From the NCBI GenBank assembly GCA_018388625.1, contig CP074402.1:1922001-1986000 (forward strand): DNA of 64,000 nt, written 5' to 3'. Numbering within the stretch: position 1 is the first letter of the stretch; each line of letters begins with the position of its first letter. Position numbers and translations under genes: made by a program. The notes beneath the pieces are model-generated. The model saw only the letters and a program-made list of their open reading frames with translations, did not search any database and was not told where the DNA came from. Below, in pieces: positions 1 through 10,360 of the stretch. The DNA is from Nocardiopsis eucommiae (GTDB lineage Bacteria > Actinomycetota > Actinomycetes > Streptosporangiales > Streptosporangiaceae).

Positions 1-2
1 GC

Positions 3-77
3 AAGCCCGCGAAGAACCTGGCGATCATCGCCGGTGTCCTGGCCATCGTCAACATCGGTGTCGCGGTCTTCTGGTAG
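3..77 (+). CDS. C-terminal end of a membrane protein (partial)
   Basis: Only the last 24 codons lie in the window, ending at TAG 75-77. The peptide reads KPAKN, then a hydrophobic stretch (LAIIAGVLAIVNIGVAVFW) running to the stop, so the protein ends in a membrane helix. The frame is supported by the strong terminator starting 32 bases after the stop. The protein cannot be identified from so little sequence. Confidence 0.6.
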   Translation, partial: KPAKNLAIIAGVLAIVNIGVAVFW

Positions 78-108
78 ACGCCCGCCGACCCGCCCGCACG
101 GGTCTGCC

Positions 109-151
109 GCCGGTGGCGGTCCGGAGTGCTCCGGACCGCCACCGGCTTTTT
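109..151 (+). terminator. Rho-independent terminator
   Basis: Perfect 17-bp stem (109-125 with 130-146), loop GTGC, followed by five T. It closes the upstream gene and insulates the amylase promoter. Confidence 0.9.
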
Positions 152-225
152 CGTCTGGAAAATCTTGCAGGCCCTTTCGTCCAGATCAGGGCTGCATTTC
201 CGGGTGATCCGGTGTTCACGTGGTG

Positions 226-254
226 TTCACAGGTCGAGGTCGGTCTGTTACCTT
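226..254 (+). promoter_or_regulatory. Putative sigma-70-type promoter of the amylase gene
   Basis: TTCACA at 226-231 and TACCTT at 249-254 are separated by 17 bases and lie 68 bases before the amylase ATG. The predicted start of transcription, about 261, falls just before the repeat operator at 267-292. GTGTTCAC occurs twice around the -35 region. No experimental support. Confidence 0.45.
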
Positions 255-266
255 CGTCACCTCAAC

Positions 267-292
267 GCAAACTCTTGCGCAAACTGCAAGAG
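267..292 (+). promoter_or_regulatory. Putative LacI/MalR-type operator of the amylase gene
   Basis: Inverted repeat CTCTTGC (272-278) / GCAAGAG (286-292) with a 7-base centre. It overlaps a direct repeat of GCAAACT (267-273 and 279-285, period 12). Streptomyces amylase genes are known to be controlled through CTTGCAG-type repeats bound by the LacI-family regulators Reg1/MalR. Position just downstream of the predicted start point suits a repressor. The regulator itself is not in the window. Confidence 0.5.
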
Positions 293-321
293 CATGCGGC
301 ACCTCCCCCCAAGGAGCGCAC

Positions 322-2114
322 ATGAGAACACCCCGCGTCGGCGCCCTCCTCGGAGCGGCCCTGATGGGAGCCGCCCTGTTGGCGGTACCCGGCCAGGCCG
401 CCACCCAGGACGCCGCACCCGTCTCCGCGCAGAACGCCAACGACGACACGATCGTCCACCTCTTCCAGTGGAACTGGGACTCCGTCGCCGCCGAGTGCGC
501 CGAATTCCTCGGCCCCGCCGGGTACGGCGGCGTCCAGGTCTCCCCGCCCCAGGAACACGTGGTCGTCCCCTTCTCCGAGGGCGGCAACCACCCCTGGTGG
601 CAGGACTACCAGCCGGTCTCCTACCGGATCGACAACACCCGGCGCGGCACCGCCGAGGACTTCCAGGCGATGGTCTCCACGTGTGCCGACAACGGCGTCC
701 GGATCTACGTGGACGCCGTCATCAACCACATGACCGGACCGGCCGAGGGCACCAGCACCGGCAGCGCCGGCACCGAGTGGGAGCGCTACGAGTACCCCGA
801 CCTGTTCGGGGACGGCACGGCCGCCTACTCCTACGACGACTTCGGTCCCTGCTACGACACCATCGAGAACTGGAACGACAAGGACGAGGTGCAGAACTGC
901 CAGCTCCTCGACCTGGCCGACCTGGACACCGGCTCCCCGCACGTCCGTGACCAGATCGTCCGGTACCTCAACGGCCTGGTGGCCATGGGGGTCGGCGGCT
1001 TCCGGGTGGACGCCTCCAAGCACGTCCCCGAGGACGACATGGGCGCCATCATCGGGGCCCTGGACGACGTCCCCGGGTTCGGCGGCGCCCCCGGGTGTTC
1101 CACGAGGTCTACGGCGACCAGACCATCCCCTACACCGCTTACACGCCCTACGGGCAGGTCACCAACTTCGACTACAAGCGCTCCGTCGCCTCCGGCTTCG
1201 CCAACGGTGACATCGCCGGGCTCACCGACATGCCCGACCACGGCGGCCTCACCTCCGACGAGGCCGTGGTCTTCGTCGACAACCACGACACCCAGCGCTA
1301 CGAGCCGACCCTCACCTACGTGGACGGCGACCGCTACTACCTCGCCACCGCGTTCATGCTCGCCCACCCCTACGGCACCCCCGTGGTGATGTCCAGCTAC
1401 GACTTCGAGGGCAACGTGACCGAGGGCCCGCCCAGCGCGGCCCAGGACGGCAACCCCGCCGGGTGGATCACCGAGGACAGCGACTGCTCCGGCGCCGCGT
1501 GGGTCTGCGAGCACCGGAACGAGGCCGTCAGCGGCATGGTGGCCTTCCGGTCGGCGGTGGGGGACTCCGGCCTCACCGAACGGGCCCGCGACGGATCCTC
1601 CCGTGTGGCCTTCGACCGGGGCGAGGCCGGGTTCGCCGCCTTCAACGCCTCGGGCGGAGACTGGGCCCTGACCGCCCCGACGTCGCTCCCGGACGGCGAG
1701 TACGACAACGCGTCCGGACCCGGCACCGCCACGGTCTCCTCGGGCCAGGTCAGCGCGACCGTCCCCGCCGACGGCGCCCTGGCGCTGCACGTGGGCGGCG
1801 AGTGCGAGCAGGACTGCGGCGGAGGTCCGGGCGAGCCGGGCGAGCCCGGCGACACCCTGACCGCGACGGTCGAGACCCGGCCCGGTCAGGAGGTGTTCGT
1901 CGTCGGCTCCACCCCCGAACTGGGGTCGTGGAACCCGGCGGACGGCGCCCCGCTGAGCACCGACGCGTCCACCTACCCGCAGTGGTCCGGCCGTGTCACC
2001 CTCGGCGCCGACACCGAGTGGAAGCTGGTCCGGGTGTCCCCGGACGGCGCGGACTGGGAGCCCGGCGCCAACCGCGTCGGCCCGGCCACCACCGTCACCT
2101 GGGGTCAGCGCTGA
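322..2114 (+). CDS. Secreted alpha-amylase, GH13 with C-terminal starch-binding CBM20 (frameshifted)
   Basis: Hydrolyses internal alpha-1,4 bonds of starch outside the cell. ATG 322 follows AAGGAG. Residues 1 to about 27 form a signal peptide ending near GQA-A. The GH13 conserved regions are present in order: DAVINHM (about 131), FRVDASKH with the nucleophile Asp (about 230), FHEVYGD with the proton-donor Glu (about 262) and FVDNHDTQR (about 323). A Gly/Pro linker leads to a CBM20 domain from about 511 to the end. The reading frame breaks at the C run 1088-1092; one extra C restores APRVFHEV and a 597-residue protein of normal Streptomyces-amylase length. Probably induced by maltose or maltotriose through the upstream operator. 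Confidence 0.93.
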
Positions 2115-2151
2115 GGCCACCGGGCGTCCCCACGGGGGCGCCCGGTCCGGC

Positions 2152-2722
2152 TCACCCCGCCGAGGCGTCCTCCTTCGGCGCCGGGCAGGTCCCGCCCGGG
2201 TCCACCGCGAGCTCGTAGTGCCACACCTCGTTGGCGTAGGTCTGGCAGAGCCCGAACCGCGCCCCGTGCTGGGCGAACCAGTACGCGGCGTCGGTGCGGC
2301 CCACGTCCACCGCCTCCCCCGTGACGTGCGAGGAGTCCTCGGGGAGGCCACCCACCGGGCCGCCTCCTCCTCGCTCCCGTACACCCCCACGGCCGACTCC
2401 AGCAGGAACCGCTGGTAGCGCTCGCTGCGCCATCCGCTGGTCACCAGCACCTCGATGCCGTCCTCCTCCAGAGCGGCCCCGGCGGCCTCTCGGACCGCCG
2501 CCACCAGGTCCGGGTCCAGCTCGGACAGCGCGGGCACGTCCTCGTCGGGGTCCAGGCCCCCGCCCTCGGGGACGAACCCGTCGCCCTCGCCCAGCGGGGT
2601 CAGCCGGGTCACCGGGAGGCCGGTCCGCGCCTTCCCCCGTCGGCCGCCCCGGCCGAGGCGCACCCCGCCAGGGTCAGGACGGCCACGGCGACGGTGGCCA
2701 GAACGGTCGGTCGACGGCACAT
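2152..2722 (-). CDS. VanY-like D-alanyl-D-alanine carboxypeptidase (frameshifted twice)
   Basis: Zinc peptidase of family M15 that trims the terminal D-Ala of peptidoglycan stems. ATG 2722 opens a short hydrophobic leader with a lipobox-like LTLAGC, so it is probably a lipoprotein. The M15 signatures are SSHVTGEAVDVG (Zn ligands His and Asp) and WHYEL (third ligand). SGWRSERYQ is the usual substrate-loop region. The frame breaks at the C run near 2636 and near 2347; one base added at each (GACGGGGGGAAG; GTGGGCCTC on the coding strand) gives a 190-residue protein. It is convergent with the amylase gene. Confidence 0.85.
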
Positions 2723-2877
2723 GGGACGTCCCTCCTCCGTGGACCGGACCCCGTGTCCGGTACCGAAGGCCCCAGGTCACCAGGGACGGTGTTGCGCGGA
2801 TGTGTGCGGACGAGCCAACACTTCCGCAACACCGCCCCTGCCTAGACTGGGCCGTCGGCCGAGGGACGGGGAAGCGC

Positions 2878-3551
2878 ATGCGCGTGCTGGTGGTCGAGGA
2901 CGAGGTCTTCATGGCGGAGGCACTCCAGGCGGGTCTGCGCCACGAGGCCATCGCCGCCGACGTCGCCCTGGACGGTGACGCGGCCCTGGAGCGGATCGGG
3001 GTCAACGACTACGACGTGGTCGTCCTCGACCGGGACCTCCCCGGAACCCACGGTGACCAGGTGTGCGCGGTCATCGCCCGCGACCACCCCGGTACACGGG
3101 TGCTCATGCTCACCGCCGCCGCCCGGCTCCGTGACAAGGTGGACGGCTTCGCCCTGGGCGCCGACGACTACCTCACCAAACCCTTCGCGGTCGAGGAGCT
3201 GGTCATGCGCCTGCGCGCGCTGGCCCGGCGGCCCGCCGCCACGGTCCAGCCGGTGCTGGAGCGGGGCGACCTGCGTCTGGACCCCTACCGCCGGGAGGCC
3301 CACCGTTCCGGCCGCTACCTCCGGCTGCCCCGCAAGCAGTTCGCCGTCCTCGAACTGCTCATGCGGGCGGACGGGGAGCGGTCAGCGCGGAGACCCTCCT
3401 GGAGAAGGTCTGGGACGAGCACGCCGACCCCTTCACCAGCGCGCCCCGGGTGACGGTGTCCCAACTCCGCCGGGTGCTGGGGGAACCGGACCCCATCGTG
3501 ACCGTTCCCGGCGTGGGCTACCGCCTGGTGGTCCCCGGGGAGGCCCGGTGA
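2878..3551 (+). CDS. OmpR-family response regulator (frameshifted)
   Basis: DNA-binding output protein of the kinase encoded next. ATG 2878 starts MRVLVVEDEVFM. The receiver has the acidic pair ED, the phospho-acceptor Asp in VVVLDRDLPG, Thr in LMLTAAA and Lys in YLTKPF. A winged-helix domain follows, ending in TVSQLRRVLG and VPGVGYRLV. The frame breaks near 3384: GAGCGGTCAGC needs one more G (GAGCGGGTCAGC gives ERVSAETLLEKVW). Corrected length is 224 residues. The stop TGA 3549-3551 overlaps the GTG of the kinase, indicating coupled translation. Confidence 0.9.
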
Positions 3552-4675
3552 ACGGCGTGCGGGTACGGGTCAGCGCCCGCCTGCGCCTCACCCTGGGCTA
3601 CGCCGGGTTCCTGGTCGTGGCGGGCCTGGCCGTGCTGGCCGGGGTGTACGTGGTGCTGCGGTACGTGCCCGACTACCCGCTCACCGCCGCCAACCCCAGC
3701 GACCTCGGGCAGCCCATCGCGGCCCGCGCCCAGATCCTGGAGGCCGTCGTCCGCGTCTCCGGCGGCGTCCTGCTGGTGCTGGCCGTGATCGGGCTGGTCG
3801 GCGGCTGGTACCTGGCGGGGTGGGTGCTGCGGCCCCTGAACCGGATCAACGAGGCCGTGCTGGCCGCCGCGACCGGGCGGCTCGGGCACCGCGTCGCGCT
3901 CTCCGGCCGCAACGACGAGTTCCGCCAGCTGGCCGACGCCTTCGACCACATGCTGGACCGCCTCCAGGACGCCTTCGAGGCGCAGGAGAGGTTCGCCGCC
4001 AACGCCTCCCACGAACTCCGCACCCCGCTGGCGGTCAACGCGACCCTCCTGGACGTGGCCCGGCGCGACCCCGAGGGCCAGGACCACCCGCGCCTGCTCG
4101 AACGCCTGGACCTCACCAACGCCCGGGCGATCGCCCTCACCGAGGCGCTGCTGCGGCTGGCCGACGCCAACGCCGTCACCGCCGTGTCCGCACCCGCGGA
4201 CCTCGCCGAGATCGCGCGCGAGGTCGCGGCGGAGACCGCCGAGGAGGCGCGTCAGGCGGGGGTGCGACTGGACCACGCGCTCTCCCCGGCCCCGGTGGTC
4301 GGTGACACCGCGCTGCTCACCCAGCTCACCGAGAACCTGGTGCGCAACGCCCTGAGGCACAACCTCCAGGGCCCGGGTGGGACCGCCCACGTCACCACCG
4401 ACCGCGACCCGCGCACCGGCGGCGTCGTCCTGAGGGTCGAGAACACCGGCCCCGTGTACACCCCGGAGGCCGCCGCCCGCCTGCACGAACCCTTCCTGCG
4501 CGGTGCGGGACGGGTCGGTACCGGTCAGGGACACGGGCTCGGTCTGGCTCTGGTGGCCCGGGTCGCGCAGGTCCACGGCGGCACCCTGGACCTGCGCCCA
4601 CGCGGGGCCGACCAGGGAGGGGGTCTCACCGTCACGGTCACCCTCCCCGCCCGGGACACCCGTCAGTCGTCGTAG
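3548..4675 (+). CDS. Sensor histidine kinase of the OmpR-type pair
   Basis: Membrane sensor of 375 residues, GTG 3548. A first helix (about 15-37), an extracytoplasmic loop of about 35 residues, and a second helix (about 73-95) lead to a HAMP linker. The phospho-acceptor motif is NASHELRTPLAVN. The ATPase domain shows the N box LTENLVRNALRHN and the glycine-rich GHGLGLALVARV. The signal sensed is unknown; the short external loop suggests an envelope or membrane cue. Its end overlaps the end of glnE by 13 bases, tail to tail. Confidence 0.93.
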   Translation: MNGVRVRVSARLRLTLGYAGFLVVAGLAVLAGVYVVLRYVPDYPLTAANPSDLGQPIAARAQILEAVVRVSGGVLLVLAVIGLVGGWYLAGWVLRPLNRINEAVLAAATGRLGHRVALSGRNDEFRQLADAFDHMLDRLQDAFEAQERFAANASHELRTPLAVNATLLDVARRDPEGQDHPRLLERLDLTNARAIALTEALLRLADANAVTAVSAPADLAEIAREVAAETAEEARQAGVRLDHALSPAPVVGDTALLTQLTENLVRNALRHNLQGPGGTAHVTTDRDPRTGGVVLRVENTGPVYTPEAAARLHEPFLRGAGRVGTGQGHGLGLALVARVAQVHGGTLDLRPRGADQGGGLTVTVTLPARDTRQSS

Positions 4676-7600
4676 AAGGCCCGTTCCATCACCGCGCGCG
4701 CCCGCCGGGTCGTGCGCAGGTAGGACTCGGTCAGCTGCTCCGCCGGACCCTCGGGCTCGGGACCCTCCGCCGCCGCGCCGTCCTCCTCGGCACCCTCGCC
4801 GTCCGTGTCGTCCCCGTCCCCGTCGCCGTACCCCATGGCCTGGGCCAGCGCCGCGCGCACCCGCAGGTCGTGCGGGATCGAGTCGCCGCCCCGGCCGCGT
4901 ACCAGCATCACCATGCCGCGCACCCGTGAGGCCAGCCGCCACGACCGTTCCAGCACCACACCGTCGTCGGCGGCCAGGAACCCGTGCGCCACCGCCACCG
5001 CCAGCGCGGGCAGCGTCTGCGGGGTACGCAGGTCCGGGAACTCGTGCGCGTGCCGCAGCTGCACCAGCTGCGCCACCCACTCCACATCCGACAGCCCGCC
5101 CCGGCCCAGCTTCGTGTGCAGGGTCGGGTCCGCCCCGCGCGGCAGCCGTTCGGCCTCCATACGTGCCTTGAGTTTGCGGATCTCCAACACGGACGCGGGG
5201 GAGACGCCCCCACCGGATAGCGGATCGGGTCGATGAGCGCCACGAACGCCGAACGCAGCCCCTCGTCCCCGGCGATCGGCCGCGCCCGCAGCAGCGCCTG
5301 GCTCTCCCACACCTGCGACCAGCGCCCGTAGTAGGCGGCGTAGGAGTCCAGCGTGCGCACCACCGGCCCGCTGCGGCCCTCCGGGCGCAGGTCCGTGTCG
5401 ACCTTCAGCGCGGGCTCGGCCTGCGGCATCTCCAGCAGCCGGGCCAGTTCCCGCACGATCGCCATGGCCTGTTTGGTGGCCGCGCCCGAGTCCACGTCCG
5501 GCATGGGGTCGTGCACGTACATCACGTCGGCGTCGCTGGCGTACGTCAGCTCACCACCGCCGAACCGGCCCATCGCCACCACGCACACCCGGGTGAGCAC
5601 CTCGCCGCCGGACTCGGAGATCACCTTGGTGTAGGCCGCGCGCAGGGCGGCGTCGATGGTGACCTCCGCGATCCCGGTGAGCGCCCGGCCCACCTCCTCG
5701 ACCGAGCACACGCCCAGCAGGTCGGCGGCGGCCGTGCGCAGCAGCTCCCGCCGGCGCAGCGCCCGCACCGCCGACACCGCCTCCTCCGGGGTGTCGTAGC
5801 GGCGCAGGGCCGCGTCGGCCTCGGCCATCAGCGACCTGCGCTCGCGCCGTCGGAGGTCGGCGTCGTCGCCCAGCATGGCCACCGCCTCCGGGGCCCGCAG
5901 CAGCAGTTCGGTCACGTACCGGCTGGTCCCCAGCAGCCACGCCATCCGCTCGGCCACCCGGACGTCGTCGCGCAGCAGCCGGAGGTACCAGGGCGTGGTG
6001 CCCAGCGCGTCGCTGACCTGACGGAACCCGAGCAGTCCCGCGTCCGGGTCGGGGAGTCCGCGAACCAGCCCAGCATCACCGGCAGCAGTGTGCGCTGGAT
6101 GGCCGCGCGCCGGGACAGCCCCGACGTCAGCGACTGAAGGTGGCGCAGCGCCCCGCGCGGGTCCACGAAGCCCAGCGCCCCCAGCCGCTCCACGGCCTGG
6201 TCGGCGGAGAGCCGGATCTCGTCCTCGGGCAGGGCGGCCACCGCGTTCAGCAGCGGGCGGTAGAAGAGCTTCTCGTGCAGGCGCCGCACCTCCGCCGATA
6301 CCCGCTTGCGCGCATCGGTCAGCTCGCGCACCGAGTCGGCGGTGAACCCCAGGGCACGGCCCAGCTGCCGCAGCCGTGACGGACCGTCGGCGGCCTGGGG
6401 ATCGGGCATCAGGTGGGTCCGGCGCAGCCGCTCCAGCTGCAGCAGGTGCTCCACCCGCCGCAGGAAGCGGTAGGCGTCGGACAGCCCCGCCGCGTCCCGC
6501 CGCCCCACGTAGCCGTACTCCGACAGCGCCGAGAGCGCCTGGAGGGTGTTGCCCGACCTCAGGCGCTCGTCCGAACGCCCGTGCACCAGCTGGAGCAGCT
6601 GCACGGAGAACTCGATGTCGCGCAGCCCCCGGGCCCCAGCTTCAGTTCGTGCTCGGCCTGCCCGGCGGGGATGTGCGCCACCACCCGGCGGCGCATGGCC
6701 TGCACGTCCTCCACGAAGTCCTTGCGGCCGGAGGCCTCCCACACCAGCGGTGCGATGGCCTCCGCGTACCGCCGTCCCAGCTCCTCGTCACCGGCGATCG
6801 GCCGGGCCTTGAGCAACGCCTGGAACTCCCAGGTCTTGGCCCAGCGCTCGTAGTAAGCCAGGTGCCCCGCGAGCGGCCGGACCAGGGGACCGTTACGGCC
6901 CTCCGGACGCAGGGCCGGGTCCACCTCCCACAGGGTGCCCTCCGCGTCGGTCTCCGACGGGACGCGCATCATGGCGGTCGCGAGCCGGGTGGCGGCCCGC
7001 TGGGCCTCCTGGTCGTCGGCGGGCGCACCGTCGGCGCCGGTGGCGGGCTCGGCCACGAACACCACGTCCACGTCACTGACGTAGTTCAGTTCACGGCCGC
7101 CGCACTTGCCCATCCCGATCACGCTCAGACGGCACAGCGCGGCGTCCTCGGGGACTCCGCGCGGGCCACCGCGAGCGCCGCGTCCAGGGTCGCCGCCGCC
7201 AGGTCGGCAAGCTCGGCGGCGACCTCGTCCACGGTGTTCACCCCGGTCAGGTCCCGCCCGGCCAGCCGCAGCACACGGCGCCGGTAGGCCACCCGCAGCG
7301 TGTGCCGCAGCACGGCCGAGGCCTCCCCCTCCTCGCCCTGCCCCAGAGAGAGGTCGGCCGTCGGAGCGGGCTCGTCGGGGCACGCGCCCACGGTGTGCAT
7401 CAGCCCCCGGCGCAGCTCTTCGCGGTCCGGGGTGCGCGCGGCGTCGGCGCCGCGCAGCTCACGCCAGTCACCGGGGTGCCGCACCAGGTGGTCGGTGAGC
7501 GCCGTGCTGGCCCCCAGGACACGGCACAGCCGGGTGCGCAGGTCGCGTTCCTCGCGGAGGGCGACACGCACCTCCTCCGGGTCCGGTGCGACCTCCAGCA

Positions 7601-7760
7601 GCCGGAGGAGGCCCAGCAGCGCCTGGTCCGGGTCGGCCGCCGCTGCGAGGGCACCGATCACCTCGGTGTCGGCCAGGGCGTCCAGCCCCGCCTCCTCCAC
7701 CAGCCGCAGGGCCCGGGTGCTGTCACTGAAACCGCGTCGAGCGAGCGCGCCCGCTGTCAT
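4663..7760 (-). CDS. glnE: Bifunctional glutamine synthetase adenylyltransferase / deadenylase (four frameshifts)
   Basis: Adds AMP to, and removes it from, the regulatory tyrosine of GlnA according to nitrogen state. Two nucleotidyltransferase halves are visible: [19 protein letters not shown] (N-terminal half) and [19 protein letters not shown] (C-terminal half). The adjacent glnA is its substrate gene. The frame breaks four times, each cured by one base in a G/C run: about 7150-7153, 6634-6637, 6051-6054 and 5207-5211. The corrected protein has 1033 residues, the normal size. The start chosen is ATG 7760 ([11 protein letters not shown]); GTG 7784 is an alternative. Four lesions in a normally conserved gene argue for sequence errors rather than a pseudogene. 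Confidence 0.92.
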
Positions 7761-7827
7761 GTTGGTTCTTCCGTCCCTTGCCACGCGTCAACGGTAGCCG
7801 TATCGGGGATCCGGACCCCGGAACCGG

Positions 7828-7864
7828 CTCGGGGCCGGTACCCGAACTGGATACCGGCCCCGAG
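7828..7864 (-). terminator. Terminator hairpin after glnA
   Basis: Perfect 13-bp stem (7828-7840 with 7852-7864) starting just past the glnA stop on the minus strand. It separates glnA from glnE. Confidence 0.75.
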
Positions 7865-7872
7865 GGGTGTGA

Positions 7873-9297
7873 CTAGATGTCGTAGTAGAGCTCGAACTCG
7901 CGCGGGTGCGGGCGCAGGCGCAGGGAGTCGATCTCCTCGGTGCGCTTGTAGTCGATGTAGGTCTCGATGAGGTCCTTGGTGAAGACCCCGCCCTCCAGCA
8001 GGAACTCGTGGTCGGCCTCCAGGGCCTCCAGAGCGGCCTCCAGGGACGCCGGGACCGTCTCGATCGCCGCGGCCTCGGCCGGGGGCAGCTCGTACAGGTC
8101 CTTGTCGACCGGCTCCGGCGGCTCGATCTTGTTCTTGATGCCGTCCAGACCCGCCATGAGCATGGCGGAGAAGGCCAGGTACGGGTTGGCCGAGGGGTCC
8201 GGCACCCGGAACTCGATGCGCTTGGCCTTCGGGTTGGAGCCGGTGAGCGGCAGGCGGATGCAGGCCGAACGGTTCCGCTGGCTGTAGACCAGGTTGATCG
8301 GGGCCTCGTAGCCCGGCACCAGGCGGTGGAAGGAGTTCACCGTCGGGTTGGTGAAGGCCAGCAGCGCCGAGGCGTGCTTGAGCAGACCACCGATGTAGTG
8401 GCGGGCCGTGTCCGAGAGCTGGCCGTAGCCGGCCTCGTCGAAGAACAGCGGCGCGCCGTCCTTCCACAGGCTCTGGTGGCAGTGCATGCCCGAACCGTTG
8501 TCACCGAAGAGCGGCTTCGGCATGAACGTGGCGGTCTTGCCCGCCTCGTTCGCCACGTTCTTCACGATGTACTTGTACAGCTGGACCTTGTCGGCCTGCT
8601 GGAGCAGCGTGCCGAACTTGATGCCGATCTCGGCCTGGCCGGCGGTGCCGACCTCGTGGTGCTGGAGCTCCACCTCGATACCGGAGTCGATCAGGGTCCG
8701 CACCATGTCCGAGCGCAGGTCGCTGTAGTGGTCGACCGGCTCGACGGGGAAGTAGCCGCCCTTGAAGCGCGGACGGTAGCCGCGGTTGCCGCCCTCGATC
8801 GCGGAGCCGGTGTTCCAGGCGCCCTCGATCGAGTCGATCTCGTAGTAGCCGGTGTTCGCGCGCGTCTCGAACTTGACGTCGTCGAAGATGTAGAACTCGG
8901 CCTCGGGGCCGAAGAAGGCGGTGTCGGCCACACCGGAGCCCGTGAGGTAGGCCTCGGCCTTGCGGGCGACGTTGCGCGGGTCGCGGCTGTACGACTCCAG
9001 CGTGAGCGGGTCGTGGACGAAGAACGTCATGTTCAGCGTCTTGTGCTTGCGGAACGGGTCCAGGACACCGGTGCTCAGGTCGGGCAGGAGCAGCATGTCG
9101 GACTCGTGGATGGCCTGGAACCCGCGGATCGAGGAACCGTCGAACATCTGACCATCGGTGAACGTGGACGCGTCCACGTTCTCGACCGGGAGGGTAACGT
9201 GGTTGACGCCCCCGAACAGGTCCGTGAACCGGACGTCGAAGAACTTGACGTCCTCATCTCGGATGTAGGCGAGCACCTCGTCGACGCTGCTGAACAA
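7873..9297 (-). CDS. glnA: Glutamine synthetase type I
   Basis: Makes glutamine from glutamate, ammonia and ATP; the main ammonia-assimilating enzyme, a dodecamer in the cytoplasm. The 474-residue protein has the expected motifs: [30 protein letters not shown]-like sequence ([12 protein letters not shown]) and [17 protein letters not shown] contains the tyrosine that GlnE adenylylates. The start is TTG 9297 (MFSSVDEVL), preceded by GGAGG at 7 bases, so TTG is well supported. A GlnR double operator lies 113 bases upstream. This is the GlnA1 type by context (glnE next to it). Confidence 0.97.
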   Translation of the reverse strand: MFSSVDEVLAYIRDEDVKFFDVRFTDLFGGVNHVTLPVENVDASTFTDGQMFDGSSIRGFQAIHESDMLLLPDLSTGVLDPFRKHKTLNMTFFVHDPLTLESYSRDPRNVARKAEAYLTGSGVADTAFFGPEAEFYIFDDVKFETRANTGYYEIDSIEGAWNTGSAIEGGNRGYRPRFKGGYFPVEPVDHYSDLRSDMVRTLIDSGIEVELQHHEVGTAGQAEIGIKFGTLLQQADKVQLYKYIVKNVANEAGKTATFMPKPLFGDNGSGMHCHQSLWKDGAPLFFDEAGYGQLSDTARHYIGGLLKHASALLAFTNPTVNSFHRLVPGYEAPINLVYSQRNRSACIRLPLTGSNPKAKRIEFRVPDPSANPYLAFSAMLMAGLDGIKNKIEPPEPVDKDLYELPPAEAAAIETVPASLEAALEALEADHEFLLEGGVFTKDLIETYIDYKRTEEIDSLRLRPHPREFELYYDI

Positions 9298-9409
9298 AAC
9301 GGAACCTCCGTGCAGATAGCTGAGACGGCGGGTTCGCGGCCCGCGCCATCGCGGCCGTGTCGAACCACGCGCCGTCTCCCGGCCTCGTCATCGAAGCTAG
9401 GAGCGCGTG

Positions 9410-9447
9410 ATTTCCACGCCGTGTCTCTATTGTTTCCTGCATGTTAC
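9410..9447 (-). promoter_or_regulatory. GlnR double operator (a-site plus b-site) of glnA
   Basis: On the minus strand: GTAAC-N6-GAAAC (9447-9432), then six bases, then GACAC-N6-GAAAT (9425-9410). The spacing 5-6-5-6-5-6-5 puts the two sites exactly 22 bp apart. This matches the known actinomycete GlnR box gTnAc-N6-GaAAc in its a/b-site form. GlnR is the global nitrogen regulator and is known to control glnA. The rest of the divergent gap (9298-9625) holds the glnA leader and the promoter of the RDD gene, which I could not resolve. Confidence 0.8.
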
Positions 9448-9625
9448 GGAGCCGGTCGCCCGGCTTGGCCGGTGGTCCCGGAACGGTGATTCCGCCTGTT
9501 TCGGGGCGAAACCGGGGCGTCGGCGGCCTTCGGAGTGACCTGTGCCACGCGCCCTCCGTCCGCATGTCACCGGCGTCGAGCGGACCCGCGCGCGGGGGTG
9601 ACACGGGGCGGATAACGTGAAAAAC

Positions 9626-10132
9626 ATGAGCGACAAGAGCCGGAGCGGCGCCCCCACGGTCTCCGATGACGACTTCCGTTACCGCGGCAACCGGCTGGGT
9701 CTGCCCGAGAGCGGCAGCGGGTCGGTGCCCGGGGTCATGCGCCGCCTGGTCGGCCTCGCCCTCGACTGGGCCATCTCCGCGATGCTGGTGTGGGTCGCGC
9801 TCAGCTTCGGGCTCATCGGTCAGGAACTGGCCGCAGCGGCGGCGGCAGGGGGCGACCCCGAGGCCATCGCCCTCACCAACTTCACCACCCTGTCCACCCT
9901 GGTGGTGTTCGCGGCGATGAACCTCCTCCTGCTGACCATGTTCGGCACGACGATCGGACGCCGACTCGTCGGGATCGGTATCACCGCCACCGGTGAGCGC
10001 GGCTGGCCCTGGATCGCCTCCATGGCCGTGCGCACCCTGCTGTTGTGCCTGGTGATCCCGGCCGTGGTCTACGACCGTGACACCCGGGGCCTGCACGACC
10101 GCGCCGCCGGGACCGTCGCGACCCGTTACTGA
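9626..10132 (+). CDS. RDD family membrane protein
   Basis: A 168-residue protein with a polar N-terminus of about 45 residues and three hydrophobic segments. The family's Arg/Asp pattern is visible: VMRRLVGLALDW in the first helix and a conserved end RDTRGLHDRAAGT. RDD proteins next to glnA are a conserved actinobacterial arrangement; function is not established. ATG 9626 (MSDKSRSG) is chosen over GTG 9617. Confidence 0.85.
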   Translation: MSDKSRSGAPTVSDDDFRYRGNRLGLPESGSGSVPGVMRRLVGLALDWAISAMLVWVALSFGLIGQELAAAAAAGGDPEAIALTNFTTLSTLVVFAAMNLLLLTMFGTTIGRRLVGIGITATGERGWPWIASMAVRTLLLCLVIPAVVYDRDTRGLHDRAAGTVATRY

Positions 10133-10360
10133 GCGCACTCGCGCGGTCCCACGCTCCCCGCACGCCATGCGCACGCGCGTGCGAACCCGTACCGAGCTGC
10201 TGTTAGCATCCGTTCACGGCATTCCCGCAGGGACCCCCGCGACCTCGGGCCGTGTACCGCACGTCGACGCCCCGCCACTCCGGCGGGTGTGCCGTCCGGA
10301 CGCGCCCTGGCTGCCCTGAACCCGCCCCCTCAAGGTCTCCTCGCACCCTCGAAGGTTCGC

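Noticed and set aside
852-3005. Long open frame on the minus strand opposite the amylase
   Set aside because: Arg/Gly/Val-rich composition and antisense to a recognised gene; an artefact of high GC. Only its VanY part is real.
4663-7760. glnE as a true pseudogene, or as programmed frameshifting
   Set aside because: Four lesions all of the same kind as in 17 other genes; no slippery sequence common to them; corrected length is normal.
7906-9489. Open frame of 527 codons opposite glnA
   Set aside because: Mirror image of glnA codon bias, no known motif, no start signal.
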